A stretch of 64,000 bases of DNA from Dyadobacter arcticus (GCF_011762185.1 NZ_JAASQJ010000001.1:1240001-1304000), one strand, 5' to 3'. Shown: positions 18,280 to 26,584, counted from the stretch's first letter. The notes: generated from the sequence alone by a model not told the origin. Numbers and translations: made by a program.

Positions 18280-18537
18280 TTAGATATTTTTAGGATTTTG
18301 ATTAAAATGATCATGAAGTCCTTCTTTGCCGCGAGACGACTGGTGGACATCATAGTTGTCGTGAATTGGATGATACCTTCTCCATCTGCCATATCCTCGT
18401 CTTCCCGCAATCAGCCGGAATATCAATCCGATGAAAAGGAAAAAGAATAAGGCTTTGAATAGGAGAAATGGTATTGCAAACAGCAGTATCCCTCCTAATA
18501 TGCCTGCTACGATTACTTTTAAAATGGGTGTTATCAT
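18280..18537 (-). CDS. Small two-helix membrane protein, unidentified
   Basis: The 85-aa product has two predicted membrane helices (ITPILKVIVAGILGGILLFA and an FLLFKALFFFLFIGLIFRL stretch, residues 2-43), then a basic, Tyr/His-rich cytosolic tail (RRGYGRWRRYHPIHDN). No known family is recognised. It is the first gene of the three-gene set ending with hsp20, starting 87 nt downstream of the terminator that closes the sigma-factor transcript. Confidence 0.62.
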   Translation of the reverse strand: MITPILKVIVAGILGGILLFAIPFLLFKALFFFLFIGLIFRLIAGRRGYGRWRRYHPIHDNYDVHQSSRGKEGLHDHFNQNPKNI

Positions 18538-18620
18538 GGCGCTTTAAATCTGTTTTTTTTTCGCACACAATATCGTGCACATATTCTCAGACGGGCGAGA
18601 GAAATAAATACTTTAAACGC

Positions 18621-18656
18621 TACAAAAAAATAAAACCCGGCTTTCGGGCCGGGCTT
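18621..18656 (-). terminator. Intrinsic terminator of the sigma-factor operon (minus strand)
   Basis: Read on the minus strand, CCCGGC / GCCGGG (plus-strand arms 18648-18653 and 18636-18641) form a GC-rich hairpin with a 6-nt loop, followed by TTTTATTTTTTT. It sits just after the stop of the gene at 18662. Confidence 0.85.
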
Positions 18657-18661
18657 GTTGG

Positions 18662-19039
18662 TTAGGTATTTTCGGGAGGCTTTCCACATCTTCTTCGCAT
18701 TTCCTGTCGGAATTTGATACGCTCTTCGTCGCTCATGCCCATCCATTTATTGCGCCAGTCGCTAAATGGGCTTTTGCCGGGCATACCGCCTTTATCAAAA
18801 TTCTGCCACTTATTCCACCGGTCGGGGCCTCCCATAGGACCCCTAAAACCGCCAAAGAGAATTTTACATAACACAAATAAACCCACGGCCTGCCAGTAGG
18901 ATATTGGGTTGGCATTTAAGGCATATGGCAATATAGCGTTCCATAACAGGCGGATAACCAACCCCAATATAAGTGCAGCAGCCAGCGCAAAAACTGGAAA
19001 TAGCCCGAAACGTTTTTTATATCTGTTGTGCTGATTCAT
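18662..19039 (-). CDS. Membrane protein co-transcribed with ECF sigma factor, possible anti-sigma or effector
   Basis: Starting at ATG 19039 the product has 125 residues; an in-frame TTG 9 nt upstream is a weaker choice. Two hydrophobic helices (FGLFPVFALAAALILGLVI, about 11-29, and YWQAVGLFVLCKILFGGF) are followed by a Gly/Trp-rich linker and a charged C-terminal helix (MSDEERIKFRQEMRRRCG). The last part faintly recalls helical Spy/CpxP-like or heavy-metal-sensor tails, but I cannot assign a family. It begins 11 nt after the sigma-factor stop and ends at its own terminator, a two-gene operon typical of sigma/anti-sigma pairs. It lacks a recognisable zinc-binding anti-sigma motif (HxxxCxxC). 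Confidence 0.68.
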   Translation of the reverse strand: MNQHNRYKKRFGLFPVFALAAALILGLVIRLLWNAILPYALNANPISYWQAVGLFVLCKILFGGFRGPMGGPDRWNKWQNFDKGGMPGKSPFSDWRNKWMGMSDEERIKFRQEMRRRCGKPPENT

Positions 19040-19050
19040 GGTAAGCAAAT

Positions 19051-19599
19051 TTAGTAATTTACGAATTCCCGATAAATAGTTTCCAGTCGTTCGCGTAAAT
19101 GCTTGACGGCATACCGTTTACGGGAAATCAATGTCTTGATGTTTTCCCCAGTCCTGTCGGAAATTTCCTGGAAGGTCTTATCTTCCAATTCATTCCAGAC
19201 AAATACCTGACGCTGATTTTCAGGAAGTTCCTGCAAAGCAATGGTTAATTGTTCCCAGAAAAGCTCCTTCATATAAGCTGTTTCGGGTGTATTATCGTCT
19301 GCGAGAAGAATATCCTTGAAATAAAACTCGCCTTCTTCGTCCTCATAGCCAAAATCTTCAAGAGAATCAGGTTTTTGCTTTCTGTATTTGTCAATGATCC
19401 GGTTTCGTGCTACGCGGTAAAGCCAGCTTCCTATTTGCTCGATCGCTTCAATCTCTGGTAAACTGCTCAGCTGAAACCAGACATCCTGCAATATATCTTC
19501 CGCATCCTCATCTGTATTGACACGCTGCCGGATGAATCCCAGTAACTGCTTACTATAAGAAGTGACGGTTTGAATGATATTTGGCTTTTTCTGTGACAA
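19051..19599 (-). CDS. ECF-type RNA polymerase sigma-70 factor
   Basis: The 182-aa protein directs core RNA polymerase to alternative promoters. Region 2 is at about 12-75 (AEDILQDVWFQL, then GSWLYRVARNRIIDKYR, the -10-recognition helix) and region 4 at about 120-175 (LPENQRQVFVWNELEDKTFQ, then EISDRTGENIKTLISRKRYA, the helix-turn-helix). The frame offers only a TTG start at 19597-19599; a stop lies four codons upstream and no internal ATG precedes region 2. The downstream gene encodes a small membrane protein that may sequester it. The nearby Hsp20 set is a plausible target. No FecR-type anti-sigma gene is adjacent, so this is not a FecI/SusC pair. Confidence 0.93.
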   Translation of the reverse strand: MSQKKPNIIQTVTSYSKQLLGFIRQRVNTDEDAEDILQDVWFQLSSLPEIEAIEQIGSWLYRVARNRIIDKYRKQKPDSLEDFGYEDEEGEFYFKDILLADDNTPETAYMKELFWEQLTIALQELPENQRQVFVWNELEDKTFQEISDRTGENIKTLISRKRYAVKHLRERLETIYREFVNY

Positions 19600-20099
19600 G
19601 CGAAATGGCTAATAGATGCAGGGTTATAGACGGATTGTTTTGCAAAATACTTTAAATGGGGGTGGTTTTTTGGCCACGAATACACCGCAGCGGCGGACCG
19701 CGAATGAGGCACGAATTTGTTGTTAACTGCCAATCTCACTAATAAACTAATTCTCTCACTTTTTCTTTAAAGAAACTTTGTTGTTGTTATTTCTTTTTAA
19801 AGTACAATTGAAGCATAATTGTACTAATCCTACTTACGTGTCAAATTTCAAACGACTTGTTGTACTTTTAAAATAAACGTATAACTATTCCTATATTTAT
19901 AGATAACTGGAAAAAGAATTTTCATGATTGTAAAACTGCATTATTGACTTATATTCTATATGTTGTCTACATTTGAATCATCAAATCGGTTTTACGCCTC
20001 ATCTGGCAAGCTGGTTTCAATAGCGGAAAATGTAATACTTATAAATATTTAAAAAGTACAATTGGTAATTTTAATTGGACATTAAACACTAGAAATAAA
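19600..20099. other. A/T-rich intergenic region with repeated AGTACAATT elements
   Basis: No convincing gene lies in these 500 bases between the divergent sigma-factor and small exported-protein genes. AGTACAATT is present at 19801-19809, inverted at 19817-19825 (7-nt spacer), and again as AGTACAATTG at 20055-20064, about 36 nt before the ATG at 20100. The direct copies both follow TTTAAA-like runs. These could be regulator-binding sites; promoters for both genes must lie here. Confidence 0.45.
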
Positions 20100-20462
20100 A
20101 TGAAAAAAGTAATCTTGACAATCGCAGTTTTGGTGGGAGTATCAGCTGCAAATCTTTCTGTCGCTAGCGATAAAGTAAAGGAAAATAGTAGCATTGAGCT
20201 TGTCTCAACAGGTGAATTGAAATTTAAACTGACTCTGGGAAATGTAACTGAAAGATCTTCAGTTGTCATTAAAGATTTTGGTGGAGACGTTGTTTACAGC
20301 ACTTCAATCCCTAAATCGGAAAACTACTCAAAGATTTTTGATCTTTCGAATCTTTCAGATGGTAACTATACATTCGTTATCAGCAATGGTAACGAAGTTT
20401 CTACAAAGCCATTTTCTATCTCGACTGAGACGAAACGTCAGGTAATTGCAGTAGTTAAATAA
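20100..20462 (+). CDS. Small exported protein resembling a free-standing sorting-type beta-sandwich
   Basis: The 120-aa product has a signal peptide (cleavage after about residue 22, SVA|S). The mature part reads like one immunoglobulin-like sandwich: FKLTLGNVTERSSVVIKDFG, VYSTSIPK, then FDLSNLSDGNYTFVISNG. The FDLSNLxxGxYxFxI pattern is close to the Por-secretion (T9SS type A) domain and to DUF3244-like proteins, but here it makes up the whole protein rather than the tail of a large enzyme. No catalytic residues are evident. It is monocistronic, with a long upstream region and a terminator downstream. Periplasmic or surface location is likely; the role is unknown. Confidence 0.78.
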   Translation: MKKVILTIAVLVGVSAANLSVASDKVKENSSIELVSTGELKFKLTLGNVTERSSVVIKDFGGDVVYSTSIPKSENYSKIFDLSNLSDGNYTFVISNGNEVSTKPFSISTETKRQVIAVVK

Positions 20463-20482
20463 TTGCAAATATCTCTGGAAGC

Positions 20483-20520
20483 GATGAAAGGCAGCCCGTA
20501 TGGACTGCCTTTCATCTTGT
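20483..20520. terminator. Bidirectional terminator between convergent genes
   Basis: A perfect 12-bp stem GATGAAAGGCAG / CTGCCTTTCATC (20483-20494 with 20505-20516) and 10-nt loop between the stops of the small exported protein and the oxidoreductase. The T-run is weak. Confidence 0.7.
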
Positions 20521-20530
20521 AAGGTAATGA

Positions 20531-21568
20531 CTAATAAGTCATTACTTTTTTTTCTTTGCTGCTTTGGAATGCCAGGTCAATCACTCTGGTGGTACGGATT
20601 ATTTCTTCGGGCTTTACTGCCAACTCGGCTCCGTCTACGATGGCGTCATACACGTTCTGATAAAACTGGGCATAGTCTCCCGCCTCGCTTGCAATAGTAC
20701 CGCTGAATTCTTCGGTATACAACTTCCCCCAGCGATTTTCCGGTTCGATACCCCACGGTTTTTCGGTTGGTAAAATATTCTTGCGTAGGGTTTCTTCCTG
20801 AGGATCAAGTCCGCCTTTTATAAAGGATCCCTTGGTGCCATGTAAAACGTAACGGAGCTGATTTTCAAAAACCATCAAACTTGATTTCAATATCACGAGC
20901 TTATCCTTATACCCGAGGCGAATATCAAAGTAATCGTCGATTTCACTATTCGGCCTTACGGCACGAATGTCAGCCGTTACAGTTTCTGGTTCGCCGAATA
21001 GCACCAGCGCCTGGTCGATCAAATGAGGGCCAAGATTGTAAACATTACCGCCGACCGGAACGCTTTTTTCTTTCCAGGATTCGGTAGGTACAACCTGGCG
21101 ATAGCGGTCGTAGCGGCTTTCATATTCAATGACATCCCCTAATTTGCTGTCTGAGATTAATTTTTTCAAGGTTAAAAAATCGGAATCCCACCGGCGGTTC
21201 TGGTAAGCTGTCAGGATCAACCCTTTTTCTTTTGCAAGATCAACAAGCTGTCGGGCTTCCTGCTCGGTTGCAGCGAATGGTTTTTCGATAACGACATGCT
21301 TGCCATTTTCGAGCGCATCCATGGCGTACGGAAAATGGGTATCATTGGGCGTACAAATGAACACCAGGTCTATTTCTTCATCACTTAAAAGCTCCTCGAT
21401 GGACCTGGCATTGCCAATTTCAGGGTCAAATTCCTGAGCGTCGTTTTTTGTCCTTTCAACAACCGTTTTGATTTTAAAGCCTGGATTGGTGCTTAGAAAC
21501 GGGGCATGAAAGTATCGTCCGGACAATCCAAAACCAATCAGCCCGACATTTAATATTTTTGAAGACAT
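20531..21568 (-). CDS. Gfo/Idh/MocA-family NAD(P)-dependent oxidoreductase
   Basis: The 345-aa enzyme oxidises or reduces a sugar or polyol hydroxyl group using NAD(P). The N-terminal Rossmann fold has NVGLIGFGLSGRYFHAPFL (about 7-25), ICTPNDTHF and the family signature EKPFA (about 95-99), whose Lys is catalytic. The C-terminal domain includes GGNVYNLGPHLIDQALVLFG (about 176-195), where Asp and His complete the active site. The pattern is closest to the YdgJ/IolW-type branch (scyllo-inositol dehydrogenase-like), but the substrate is not certain. It is cytosolic and the last gene of a likely minus-strand cluster with the PQQ dehydrogenase (78-nt gap) and the isomerase-like gene. Confidence 0.93.
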   Translation of the reverse strand: MSSKILNVGLIGFGLSGRYFHAPFLSTNPGFKIKTVVERTKNDAQEFDPEIGNARSIEELLSDEEIDLVFICTPNDTHFPYAMDALENGKHVVIEKPFAATEQEARQLVDLAKEKGLILTAYQNRRWDSDFLTLKKLISDSKLGDVIEYESRYDRYRQVVPTESWKEKSVPVGGNVYNLGPHLIDQALVLFGEPETVTADIRAVRPNSEIDDYFDIRLGYKDKLVILKSSLMVFENQLRYVLHGTKGSFIKGGLDPQEETLRKNILPTEKPWGIEPENRWGKLYTEEFSGTIASEAGDYAQFYQNVYDAIVDGAELAVKPEEIIRTTRVIDLAFQSSKEKKVMTY

Positions 21569-21646
21569 AGTTTTCTGAAATGAATAATCTGTAAATATGG
21601 AAGCTCACAAAGTTAACTTTTGAAAGGAATTGCATTTGATTTTTAT

Positions 21647-23764
21647 TCAAGGCAATGCGTAGGCCACATATTTATCCCCTGATTTGGTGTTAAGCTTGCC
21701 ACCACCACAAGCTATGACGACATATTGCTTACCATTCACTGAATAGGTGCTTGGCGAAGCATAGCCGGCTGCAGGTAATGGTGCAGTCCAAAGCACTTTT
21801 CCGGTAACCTTATCCATCGCCCGGAACTGCTCGTCGCGGCTGGCTGCTATAAATAGCAGGCCGCTGGATGTTACCAAAGGGCCGCCGTAATTGTCCGTGC
21901 CAGTTGGCGCAATGCCCTTTTTTGTAAGCTCTTCGTATTCTCCCAGCGGAACCTGCCATCGGCGCTGACCCGTATTGAGATCCAAGGCTGTAAGCGTTCC
22001 CCAGGGCGGTGTGCTGACAGGATAACCATTTCGGTCATACCAACGGTTGTAGCCGGTATGTTGATAAGGAACCTGACTTTCGGAGCTGCTTACTACACTT
22101 TCACCTAAATTCTTATTGTTGAGAAATTCAATGACCGCGTTTCTTTCGGCTTCGGATATGTGTGAAAAAGAGGGCATCATTCCTTTTCCGCTTTTTAGGA
22201 TGGCGCTGATTTGCAAGACAGATAGTTTGCTACCAATGTTGGCCAGAGAAGGATAAGATCCATCGTGGTTTCCTGCTTTGTCCGCACCGTGGCAGGAAGC
22301 GCAGTTGAGCTTATATATGTCGGACCCGGTTACGCCATTTTGATTTTTTGGCATTTCCTTCTTTATTAAAGAGGTATAGACCGGGATCTCTTTCGCAGGA
22401 ATGTAGAGAATCCCATCCTGATCCGCCGCCGCTCCGCCCCATTGTGCACCACCATCAGTACCTGGGAAAAAGACAGTCATTTTTGAAGTAATGGGAATGT
22501 ATGCGCTGCCCGTATTCGCCTTGCTTAACAAAGTTTCCAATGAATCCCTGTCTGCGACAAACGGGTTAAAATCTTTGGAAGTAAAGCTTTGGCGGGTAAA
22601 TGGAACGGGTAAAGTAGGGATAGGCTGGGTAGCGTGCGGTTTTTCCCCGCTGATCGCCTTATAATTGAAAGCAGTTTCCTTGATTGGAAAAAGAGGCTCA
22701 CCAGTAACCCGATTAAATACAAACGTGTAACCTTGCTTGGTGATTTGGGCCACAGCGTCAATGCGCTTTCCTTTGTGGGTTACCATAATCAGGTTCGGAG
22801 TGGTAGGCGGATCCCGGTCCCAGATATCGTGATGCACCAATTGAAAATGCCAGAGTCTTTTGCCGGTAGCCGCATCCAATGCGATAAGGCAGTTGGCGAA
22901 CAGGTTTGCACCTGGCCGGTTACCTCCGTAAAAATCATAGGCAGCTGAGCCGGTTGGAATGTACACAATGCCGCGCTCCCGATCAATCGCCATGCCTGCC
23001 CAGGCATTCACGCCGCCAAAGTGTTGCCTTGCAGGCTGAGAAAACCAAGTTTTTGAGCCGAATTCATTGGGCGCAGGAATGGTGTGAAAAGTCCAGACCA
23101 ACTTTCCTGAAATCACATCAAACGCCCTAACATCGCCTAACAATGCAGTTTCGGATTCAGCGACGCGTGCACCGACCAAGATCAGATTTTTGTAGATAGT
23201 GTTGGGCGTATTGGATGTGACATAGTCATCGGCACCCGGACGTTCAATGCCATTTTTCAAGTTAATCCTTCCGATTTCACCAAAAGTTACGATCAGTTTC
23301 CCCGTCTGGGCATCAATCCCGTAAAGCCACTTTCCGGCTCCGAAAAAGATTCTTTTGCTTTGCCCGTCAGTCCAATAGGTAACACCGCGGCTCAATGTAC
23401 CGCCGTTTTCACTGACATTTGTTTTCCAGATTTCTTTGCCAGTTGCTGCGTCAATTGCGAAGGCTTGGATGTCAGCAGAAACGCCGTATAAAATGCCATT
23501 GATAATGATTGGATTGCATTGGATCTGGCTCCGGTTTCTGAGGGTGTCTGCTCCACCCGACGCATAAGTCCAGGCTACCTTCAATTGACCAACGTTTTCT
23601 TTGGTGATTTGATTGAGCGCGGAATAATGGCTTCGTGCACCGTCACCGTTGTATTCGGGCCAGTCGTTGGAATTATGAGCGGGGATAAAAATAAAGCTGC
23701 AAATGATCAATAAGCAGCTTAAAATAATAAGTATTAAGTTTTTCATGGACAAAAATTTATACAT
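21647..23764 (-). CDS. PQQ-dependent dehydrogenase with inserted cytochrome c domain
   Basis: This 705-aa periplasmic quinoprotein oxidises an alcohol or sugar and passes electrons to its own haem. An N-terminal membrane/signal segment (LILIILSCLLIICSFIF) precedes an eight-bladed PQQ propeller: NDWPEYNGDGARSHYSALNQ, AIDAATGKEIWKT, VHHDIWDRDPPTTPNL (glucose-dehydrogenase-like active-site region), ALDAATGKRLWH. At about residues 480-550 a cytochrome c domain is inserted (CASCHG near 487, GMMPSF as probable Met ligand), after which the propeller resumes (ALDLNTGQRRWQ, AMDKVTGKVLW). ATG 23764 is 3 nt after the upstream stop; ATG 23746 (MKNLIL) is an equally good start. PQQ biosynthesis genes are not in the window. 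Confidence 0.93.
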   Translation of the reverse strand: MYKFLSMKNLILIILSCLLIICSFIFIPAHNSNDWPEYNGDGARSHYSALNQITKENVGQLKVAWTYASGGADTLRNRSQIQCNPIIINGILYGVSADIQAFAIDAATGKEIWKTNVSENGGTLSRGVTYWTDGQSKRIFFGAGKWLYGIDAQTGKLIVTFGEIGRINLKNGIERPGADDYVTSNTPNTIYKNLILVGARVAESETALLGDVRAFDVISGKLVWTFHTIPAPNEFGSKTWFSQPARQHFGGVNAWAGMAIDRERGIVYIPTGSAAYDFYGGNRPGANLFANCLIALDAATGKRLWHFQLVHHDIWDRDPPTTPNLIMVTHKGKRIDAVAQITKQGYTFVFNRVTGEPLFPIKETAFNYKAISGEKPHATQPIPTLPVPFTRQSFTSKDFNPFVADRDSLETLLSKANTGSAYIPITSKMTVFFPGTDGGAQWGGAAADQDGILYIPAKEIPVYTSLIKKEMPKNQNGVTGSDIYKLNCASCHGADKAGNHDGSYPSLANIGSKLSVLQISAILKSGKGMMPSFSHISEAERNAVIEFLNNKNLGESVVSSSESQVPYQHTGYNRWYDRNGYPVSTPPWGTLTALDLNTGQRRWQVPLGEYEELTKKGIAPTGTDNYGGPLVTSSGLLFIAASRDEQFRAMDKVTGKVLWTAPLPAAGYASPSTYSVNGKQYVVIACGGGKLNTKSGDKYVAYALP

Positions 23765-23767
23765 GAA

Positions 23768-24721
23768 CTAAGCTTCGGTCCATAGTTCTTTTACTTTTTG
23801 CAGATCCTTTCTCATAGCGTCAAAAACAACTTTTTTATCAACGGTGATCTTATCTGCACCCTGGTCTGCGCCGCCGAGCGGATATTCGAGGTGAAGACAA
23901 ACAGGTACATCGACTTGAAATTCCTTCAATAACTTGAAGTAAGTTTTGAAATCGACCATTCCTTCGCCCATAGGAACGCTTTTCACAGCCCATTTTCCAT
24001 TGTTCTTTTCCCAAATAAAATCTTTCAACACGATGGTTTTGATGTGCGGGCGTATCAGATTAAAGCCAGTTTGCCAGGACAGTCCACCCTCGACTGTGGC
24101 ATGTCTGATGTCATATTGTGCACCCATTGTTTTTGCATCCGCCTTTTGTAAAATATTCCAAATCTCAAACATCGAAGCGCCAACCATCCTGCCCGAATGG
24201 TTCTGATAACAACCATTCAAACCAATTGAGCCGTTTAATTTGCTTAGTCCGGCCATTTTGCCCTGGTATTCGTTCAGGAGTTCAGGGATTGATTTCTGGT
24301 CGTTGTATTTGTACCAGTTCATCCGGTAATATTTGAACCCCAGCTTGGCTGCCGTTTCCAGCACCTTCCTATCAATTGGATTGGAGGCATCTTCAACGGC
24401 TGTGCAGAACATTAATGGTGTAAAACCTACTTTTTTCATTGCTTCCACTGCCATAGGAAGATCCGCTTCAACCTTTTCAGGAAGTACATGGCCTTTTGGG
24501 CGAACAGTAAGGTCAATGCCGTCGAAACCTATCTCCTTCGCGATCTCCGACATATCCTGGTAATTCAGAAACTGCAGATGCTTGGAGAATATGTTAATCT
24601 TGGGAACTTCGGCAAGCATTGTCACAGGCTTCGAAATAACTTCACTACCGATAATTGGGACAATTGCCCCAGCAATTGCGCTGTTAATGAGAAAGTTGCG
24701 CCTGGAAATATGTTCAGACAT
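23768..24721 (-). CDS. Tat-exported xylose-isomerase-like TIM-barrel protein (sugar isomerase/epimerase family)
   Basis: The 317-aa protein begins MSEHISRRNFLINSAIAGAI, a twin-arginine signal, so it is folded, probably with metal, before export to the periplasm. The body is an AP-endonuclease-2/xylose-isomerase-like TIM barrel: EIAKEIGFDGIDLTVRPKGH, YYRMNWYKY, GCYQNHSG, QYDIRHATVEGG, CLHLEYPLGG, with His/Asp/Glu residues suited to a divalent metal. Relatives in Bacteroidota are isomerases, epimerases or 3-keto-sugar-processing enzymes; the substrate here is unknown. It is the first gene of the cluster with the PQQ dehydrogenase and the Gfo/Idh/MocA oxidoreductase, hinting at periplasmic sugar oxidation and rearrangement. 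Confidence 0.9.
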   Translation of the reverse strand: MSEHISRRNFLINSAIAGAIVPIIGSEVISKPVTMLAEVPKINIFSKHLQFLNYQDMSEIAKEIGFDGIDLTVRPKGHVLPEKVEADLPMAVEAMKKVGFTPLMFCTAVEDASNPIDRKVLETAAKLGFKYYRMNWYKYNDQKSIPELLNEYQGKMAGLSKLNGSIGLNGCYQNHSGRMVGASMFEIWNILQKADAKTMGAQYDIRHATVEGGLSWQTGFNLIRPHIKTIVLKDFIWEKNNGKWAVKSVPMGEGMVDFKTYFKLLKEFQVDVPVCLHLEYPLGGADQGADKITVDKKVVFDAMRKDLQKVKELWTEA

Positions 24722-24869
24722 GGTTATAGATTTAAATCACAAAACGGTGTTTTCCTTTTTGCTTTTATGCGTTAGGATCATAAGTGAGCAAAATGGGTTT
24801 TTTACCGCAGTAGTGATTTAAAATTCGTTTATAACAGCTCCGCCGAGAAGGCAATCATTCAGTATTGTG

Positions 24870-24877
24870 TATTTTTA
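24870..24877 (+). promoter_or_regulatory. Possible -7 box TATTTTTA 12 bases ahead of tsaE
   Basis: One mismatch to TAnnTTTG, with its TA exactly 12 nt before the ATG at 24882. The queG box has the same spacing. Transcription would begin at or near the A of ATG, giving a leaderless mRNA. Confidence 0.35.
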
Positions 24878-24881
24878 CAAA

Positions 24882-25313
24882 ATGACCGTGGGGCCTGCCG
24901 TAATACACTTCAAAGCATTGGATGAGTTGGAACAAGTAGCTGCCGATCTTTTGGAAATCGGCGGGCAGGTACCTGTCTGGCTGTTTGAAGGTCACATGGG
25001 AGCCGGTAAAACAACACTTATCAAAGCCCTTTGCATAAAATTAGGTGTGAAATCCAACATTCAAAGCCCTACTTTTTCGCTGGTCAATGAATATGATGCG
25101 GGCGGAAAGCCGATTTATCACTTTGATTTTTACCGCATAAAGGATGAAACCGAGGCATTGGATATGGGTGTGGAGGAGTATTTTGATTCGGGGAACTACT
25201 GCTTCGTTGAATGGCCCGGTAAAATTGAATATCTATGGCCGCTGACCTACTTGCGATTAAATCTTCAGGCCGATGAAAGTGGCATGAGAACATTAGAAAT
25301 TTCAAAGGTATAG
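24882..25313 (+). CDS. tsaE: tRNA threonylcarbamoyladenosine biosynthesis ATPase TsaE
   Basis: This 143-aa P-loop ATPase works with TsaB and TsaD to place the t6A37 modification on ANN-decoding tRNAs. The Walker A loop GHMGAGKTT lies at 37-45, SPTFSLVNEY at about 67-76, and the family signatures HFDFYRI and FVEWPGKI follow. Length matches the family. ATG 24882 is chosen over an in-frame GTG at 24867 because it is the standard codon and leaves the usual short N-terminus. Alanine dehydrogenase follows 41 nt later in the same direction. Confidence 0.96.
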   Translation: MTVGPAVIHFKALDELEQVAADLLEIGGQVPVWLFEGHMGAGKTTLIKALCIKLGVKSNIQSPTFSLVNEYDAGGKPIYHFDFYRIKDETEALDMGVEEYFDSGNYCFVEWPGKIEYLWPLTYLRLNLQADESGMRTLEISKV

Positions 25314-25354
25314 CGGTTTAAAAACTTGGTTTCACTTTCATTTTTTGCTTATTA

Positions 25355-26581
25355 ATGGCACAACCTCAGATTACCGGTTTTGAAGAACTTGCCAAACAAT
25401 CTGTGCTGTATCCACAGGAAAAATTGCTGGCAGTTCGTAAGGATCAGAATTCCTTACACATTGGGTTGCCAAGAGAAGTTTCATTGCAGGAAAACCGGAT
25501 CGCGCTTACACCTGACGCCGTCGGAATACTCGTCAGGCACGGACACGAGGTTTGGGTAGAAAATGATGCGGGAAAAGGAGCAAATCTATCGGATCATGAA
25601 TACAGCGAAGCAGGCGCAAAAATTGTTCAGAGTGCTGAGGAGGTTTATCAGGCAAAAGTGATCCTTAAAATAGAACCACTGGTCGAAGACGAATTCCGTT
25701 ATATTAAGTCAGGCACGACACTCATCTCTGCCCTCAACCTGCCTGCGCTGGAAAAACATTATTTCGAAAAGCTGAATGAGCTCAAAACAACAGGTATCGG
25801 TTATGAACTGATTGAGGATAAGGTTGGGGGCAAGCCTATTATACGTGCAATGGGGGAGATCGCAGGAAGTACCGTGTTACTAATTGCTGCGGAATATTTG
25901 TCCACTCCAAACGGCGGTCGAGGCATTATCCTGGGCGGTATTACAGGCGTGCCACCGACTAAAATTGTTATACTCGGCGCCGGAACGGTAGCCGAGTATG
26001 CTACCCGCGCGGCAATCAGCGTTGGCGCTGATATCAAAGTTTTTGACAAACATATTTATCGTTTGCAAAGACTTAAATATTCGATTGGGCAGAATTTATA
26101 TACTTCTATCATTGATTCAGATACGCTTGGCGAAGCGATTGCCCGCGCAGATGTGGTGATCGGGACAATGCGCGCCGAGAATGGCATAAGTCCGCTGGTA
26201 GTGACCAAGGAAATGGTATCTCAAATGAAGCCTGGTTCCGTCATTATAGATGTCAGCATTGATCAGGGCGGATCGTTCGAAACGTCAAGGATGACCAGCC
26301 ATAAGCATCCGATATTTAAATATAATGATGTAATCCATTATTGCGTTCCCAATATTCCTTCCAGGGTCGCACATACGGCCAGCACAGCTTTAAGCAATGT
26401 TTTTCTCCCATTTTTGCTCCAAACCGGAACAATCGGGGGCATCGAAGAAATGATTTATGCAAATCGGTGGTTTATGAAAGGAGTGTACTGCCACAAAGGA
26501 ACATTAACCAATTCCCACATCGCCAGAAACTTCAATATGAGGTATAAGGATCTGACATTGTTGCTGGCAGCCAGGATGTAG
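25355..26581 (+). CDS. ald: Alanine dehydrogenase
   Basis: The 408-aa enzyme interconverts L-alanine with pyruvate and ammonia using NAD. The N-terminal catalytic domain carries IGLPREVSLQENRIALTPDA (about 36-55, including the pyruvate-binding Arg) and VILKIEPL; the NAD domain has VILGAGTVAEYATRAAISVG (about 206-225) and DVSIDQGGSFETSR. The end, VPNIPSRVAHTASTALSN, is typical of the AlaDH/PNT family. The N-terminus is about 35 residues longer than in Bacillus-type enzymes, as is usual in Bacteroidota. It is about the normal length and not the two-gene transhydrogenase. A repeat element follows immediately. Confidence 0.93.
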   Translation: MAQPQITGFEELAKQSVLYPQEKLLAVRKDQNSLHIGLPREVSLQENRIALTPDAVGILVRHGHEVWVENDAGKGANLSDHEYSEAGAKIVQSAEEVYQAKVILKIEPLVEDEFRYIKSGTTLISALNLPALEKHYFEKLNELKTTGIGYELIEDKVGGKPIIRAMGEIAGSTVLLIAAEYLSTPNGGRGIILGGITGVPPTKIVILGAGTVAEYATRAAISVGADIKVFDKHIYRLQRLKYSIGQNLYTSIIDSDTLGEAIARADVVIGTMRAENGISPLVVTKEMVSQMKPGSVIIDVSIDQGGSFETSRMTSHKHPIFKYNDVIHYCVPNIPSRVAHTASTALSNVFLPFLLQTGTIGGIEEMIYANRWFMKGVYCHKGTLTNSHIARNFNMRYKDLTLLLAARM

Positions 26582-26584
26582 AGG

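Noticed and set aside
19051..19599. ECF sigma factor as a FecI-type regulator of the SusC genes
   Set aside because: No FecR anti-sigma gene is adjacent, and the SusC proteins lack an N-terminal signalling extension between the signal peptide and the CarboxypepD_reg domain.
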